A stretch of 64,000 nucleotides of DNA from Eximiradius sp. (lineage in GTDB: Bacteria; Bacteroidota; Ignavibacteria; Kapaibacteriales; UBA2268): positions 1 through 64,000 of the forward strand of contig CAKZLY010000023.1 in assembly GCA_937127445.1 (NCBI GenBank). Direction: 5' to 3'. The notes beneath the pieces were generated by a model. The model saw only the letters and a list, made by a program, of their open reading frames with translations, had not been told where the DNA came from and ran no database searches. The translations under genes and the position numbers were made by a program. Positions 61,408 to 64,000 of this stretch are shown piece after piece (the first letter of the stretch is position 1; each line of letters opens with the position of its first letter).

Positions 61408-64000
61408 CTAATAATTGAAAATTTCTTCTAATGAAAGTTCTTTTATTTCACCAATTTGTCGCAATACATTGTAATCAAGTGAGCTTTTGTTTGCTAAAAT
61501 TAGGAAAATATACTGTTTATTTTTGATATGTTTATTAAAGAAATCGTCTAATTCATTGAGCGACATAGTTTTAGTTTTTTCATAAATGTCTTTTCTAATA
61601 TCATAGGTGATACCTCTATCTTTGTTAGATAGATAAGTCCAAAAAATAGAAGCTTTTGTAATTCTTTCAGATTCGATTTTTCTCATTACCCCAGATTTGG
61701 ATTGTTCGAATTGTGCAGGTGCTTTTGGCATATCATTAAGAAGCGAAACAAGTGCGTCTGTTGCAATTTTCAACTTATCAGGTTGAGTTCCCACAAATCC
61801 AAAAACAAAATGTGAAAGGTCGGATTTTGCGGGGGTAGAAAATGCCGAGAAGGCTGAGTACGCGAGAGCTCGTGCCTCACGAATTTCCTGAAATACAATT
61901 GAAGATAAACCACTGCCAAAATATTCACCAAATATTCTTGAATAAGGAAGTAAGTTTTTGTCAAATTTACAATCTTTAGACATAAAAAGTACGTTGGATT
62001 GGACCATATCGTAATCAACAACAAAAACATAATTTTTATCAAATTCTCTTTCTTTGTAAGTAATTGGTTTTGGATAATCTTTGAGTTTCTTAAACTCGAA
62101 TTTATGAATTTTTTCGATTGCTTGTTGGGCAAATTGAGCATCTTTGCCATAATAGAAGATGTAATGCTTGTAGGATAATAAATTTTTGAGAATATCTGTG
62201 AGTTCTTTTGGGTTAATTTTGCGAAGTTCTTCTTTGGACAAAATATTAGTAAATGGTGATTTGCCATCATACATTGCATAGTAAAACATAGCCCCCCACA
62301 AAATCGAATTTTTATCAAGTTTAGCATCATTGCGGGATTTAATAATTCCATCGACAAAATCATTATAAATTTGCTGGTCTGGTTTTGCATTTGCAAGTGT
62401 ATGTTCGAGAAGTTCTAAACCTTTCTCTAAATTCTGTTTTAATCCATTAATAGAAATGTAACTCCTATCATCGGAAGTGAAGACGCTTAAGTTTATACCA
62501 AGTTTGTAGAACTCTTTGCTTAAATCTTGAGGCGAATATTTAGTAGTTCCAATATAAGGTAAATAATCAACTGCTAGTTCAGTTTTTAAATCGTGATTTT
62601 TCCCCATATCAAGAATAAAAGAGAGTTGGAAGTAGTCATTAATTTTATTTTCAATATAATTGAACTCAATTCCATTTGATAATTTTTTTCGTTTAATATC
62701 TTTTTCGAAATCAAGGAAAACTGGTTTTAACGGTGCAGACTCCATAGCCATAACTTTTTTGTAAAAATCAGATTGCGCATCTCTATTCATTTGAACCGGA
62801 GTAATTTCGGGTTTTTCAACTTTAACAATATTGCTGTCTTTTCCTAATCTTTTGAAGACGCAGACGTAATTATCTTTATAATATTCATTAGCAAATTTGA
62901 CAATGTCTTGTTTTGTGATTTTTTCAAGGTCGCTTATAAAAGTATAATATTTCATCCAATCTTCTTTCATTGTAAAGCTAATAGCAAAAGTATGAGCAAT
63001 TGCGTTTGTTTCCTCAGCTCTCATTCGAGATAGTTTAATATTGTTGATAATTGCTTCTATTAGCCAATCATCAAATTCGCCTTTTTTGATTTTTTCAATT
63101 TCAGTTAAAATTAGTTGCTGCAATTCTTCTAATGATTGTCCTTCTCTTGGAGTAGCAGAAATGCTATGAATTGAATAATCAATATTTTTATCGAGATAAG
63201 TAGACGCATCCAAAACTTTTTGAGATTTAATTAAGTTCAAATCAATAAGTCCTGCTTTGCCATTATTTAAAATTTGATCAAGAATATATGCTTTCATCAA
63301 TTCAGGATTGCTATATCCCATCAACCTATAACCAATAACCAAAAATTCAGGCTGTGGACCGAAAACTTCTTTGATAATTGGTTTAGTAATTGGGTCCTCT
63401 TTTGGATGCTGAATTGCAGGAGAATTGCCTTTTTTCAATTTCCCGAAGTATTTATCAACAAGTTGAATAGTTTGCTCAAAGTCTAAATCGCCAGAAAGAC
63501 TCATTGCCATATTATTAGGAACATAGAAATTATTGAAATAGTTATGAATATTAACCATAGAAGGATTTTTTAGATGTTGTGGATTTCCAATAACTGTTTG
63601 AGTACCGTACGGATGCTTTTTGAACATAGCTGAGTTGAATGCTTCTTCGACGCGCGCTTCATCTTCGTCTTGATACATATTGAATTCTTCATATACTGTT
63701 TCGAGTTCGGTATGGAATAGGCGAAGCACTAATTCACTAAATCTTTCGCTTTCAATCACGAGCCAGCGTTCGAGTTCGTTTGCTGGAATATCGTTGATAT
63801 AGACGGTTCTTTCAGTAGAAGTATATGCGTTTGTGCCTTTTGCACCAATTCCGGCAACCATTTTGTCGTATTCACTAGGGATAGCATATTGTGCCGCAAT
63901 TTGGGAAACGCTATCTATCATTCTATAAATACGTTTTTTCTCTGTGGGGTCCTTTGTTGCTCTGTGGAGTTCAAATAATTTTGAAATCTCTTCCAATAAT
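61408..64000 (-). CDS. M16 family zinc metallopeptidase (5' end cut off)
   Basis: 863 residues are readable up to the window edge; the true start lies beyond 64000 (the first in-window TTG is an internal codon). Two homologous M16 halves are seen. The first contains GIGAKGTNAYTSTERTVYINDIP, split, and the ELETVYEEFNMYQDE Glu region that supplies a zinc ligand; the HxxEH motif that should precede it is outside the window. The second half (from about residue 440) includes SNGIEFNYIENK and YFGSGLSSIVFQEIREARALAYSAF, the R/Y substrate-binding motif. It resembles the large secreted M16 peptidases of Bacteroidota, in which the C-terminal half is inactive. Activity cannot be confirmed without the start. 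Confidence 0.88.
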   Translation of the reverse strand, partial: LLEEISKLFELHRATKDPTEKKRIYRMIDSVSQIAAQYAIPSEYDKMVAGIGAKGTNAYTSTERTVYINDIPANELERWLVIESERFSELVLRLFHTELETVYEEFNMYQDEDEARVEEAFNSAMFKKHPYGTQTVIGNPQHLKNPSMVNIHNYFNNFYVPNNMAMSLSGDLDFEQTIQLVDKYFGKLKKGNSPAIQHPKEDPITKPIIKEVFGPQPEFLVIGYRLMGYSNPELMKAYILDQILNNGKAGLIDLNLIKSQKVLDASTYLDKNIDYSIHSISATPREGQSLEELQQLILTEIEKIKKGEFDDWLIEAIINNIKLSRMRAEETNAIAHTFAISFTMKEDWMKYYTFISDLEKITKQDIVKFANEYYKDNYVCVFKRLGKDSNIVKVEKPEITPVQMNRDAQSDFYKKVMAMESAPLKPVFLDFEKDIKRKKLSNGIEFNYIENKINDYFQLSFILDMGKNHDLKTELAVDYLPYIGTTKYSPQDLSKEFYKLGINLSVFTSDDRSYISINGLKQNLEKGLELLEHTLANAKPDQQIYNDFVDGIIKSRNDAKLDKNSILWGAMFYYAMYDGKSPFTNILSKEELRKINPKELTDILKNLLSYKHYIFYYGKDAQFAQQAIEKIHKFEFKKLKDYPKPITYKEREFDKNYVFVVDYDMVQSNVLFMSKDCKFDKNLLPYSRIFGEYFGSGLSSIVFQEIREARALAYSAFSAFSTPAKSDLSHFVFGFVGTQPDKLKIATDALVSLLNDMPKAPAQFEQSKSGVMRKIESERITKASIFWTYLSNKDRGITYDIRKDIYEKTKTMSLNELDDFFNKHIKNKQYIFLILANKSSLDYNVLRQIGEIKELSLEEIFNY

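Noticed and set aside
61770..62396. A 208-aa frame inside the M16 gene
   Set aside because: Shadow frame with no family resemblance, fully covered by a long peptidase frame.

Overview
The window is a compact, AT-rich stretch of bacterial chromosome carrying about 60 protein genes and one tRNA. Several features point to the Bacteroidota/Chlorobiota (FCB) group. These are a TonB-dependent receptor with an N-terminal carboxypeptidase-regulatory-like domain, many lipoproteins with short lipoboxes, TamB, a Bacteroidota-style omega subunit, a rhomboid protease with a C-terminal tail, and the secreted protein often labelled 'asparagine synthetase B'. Eleven genes also have an exact TAnnTTTG element (the Bacteroidota -7 promoter motif) 20-54 nt upstream of their starts. 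The flagellar rod genes flgB and flgC suggest a motile deep branch such as Ignavibacteria or Kapabacteria rather than typical Bacteroidia. That placement is inference; no rRNA lies in the window.

Layout. 1-1037 is the start of a secreted fibronectin-like protein cut by the window edge. 1050-4368 holds gatE-gatD, the tRNA-dependent amidotransferase normally considered archaeal. It is divergent from fusA (4584-6674), an EF-G of the mitochondrial EFG1/spd type. 6713-9385 is a TonB receptor with a lipoprotein. 9485-14535 has a methyltransferase, plsY, and a cupin / O-antigen-ligase-like / small membrane protein / Ppx-GppA-HD operon. 14630-16391 has two unknown genes and flgC-flgB. 16563-21621 has uvrA, coaE and a histidine kinase. 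21739-26885 has tamB-rsmE. 26877-29325 has a DUF58 protein and a receiver-PAS-kinase. 29489-34437 has dnaJ, a DHOD-like protein, lgt, a second ppx/gppA and prmA. 34507-35971 has kdsC with a YtxH/DUF948 pair. 36094-38646 is an operon of a cysteine-rich PAS kinase, a PstS-like lipoprotein and an archaeal-type 8-oxoguanine glycosylase. 38675-43756 has rpoZ, a MerR-like regulator, mtgA, a secreted conserved protein, maf, an orphan sugar-ABC permease and a TlpA-like thioredoxin. 43940-47420 has a receiver fused to a degenerate HD-GYP-like domain, a small outer-membrane-like protein, an MltB-like lytic transglycosylase, a UmuD-like protein and tRNA-Gly(GCC). 47616-53282 is a mostly co-directional run with a rhomboid protease, ispG, a universal stress protein, a HAD hydrolase, an SDR and an M20 peptidase. 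53446-64000 has a TPR protein with a phosphodiester-glycosidase-like protein, an acyl-CoA synthetase, lplA, ribD, a lipoprotein and an M16 peptidase cut by the window end.

Most of the window is housekeeping: translation (GatDE, EF-G, RsmE, PrmA, tRNA), DNA repair (UvrA, Ogg, UmuD-like), envelope biogenesis (Lgt, PlsY, KdsC, TamB, MtgA, MltB-like) and cofactors (CoaE, RibD, LplA, IspG). No prophage, IS element, integron or CRISPR array was seen. The most unusual content is the bacterial GatDE pair. Secondary points are an archaeal-type Ogg, a short-form IspG, a cysteine-rich PAS kinase with a PstS lipoprotein, a catalytically degenerate HD-GYP, and a hairpin covering the lplA ribosome-binding site. 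Convergent genes are commonly separated by bidirectional hairpins or overlap at their ends.
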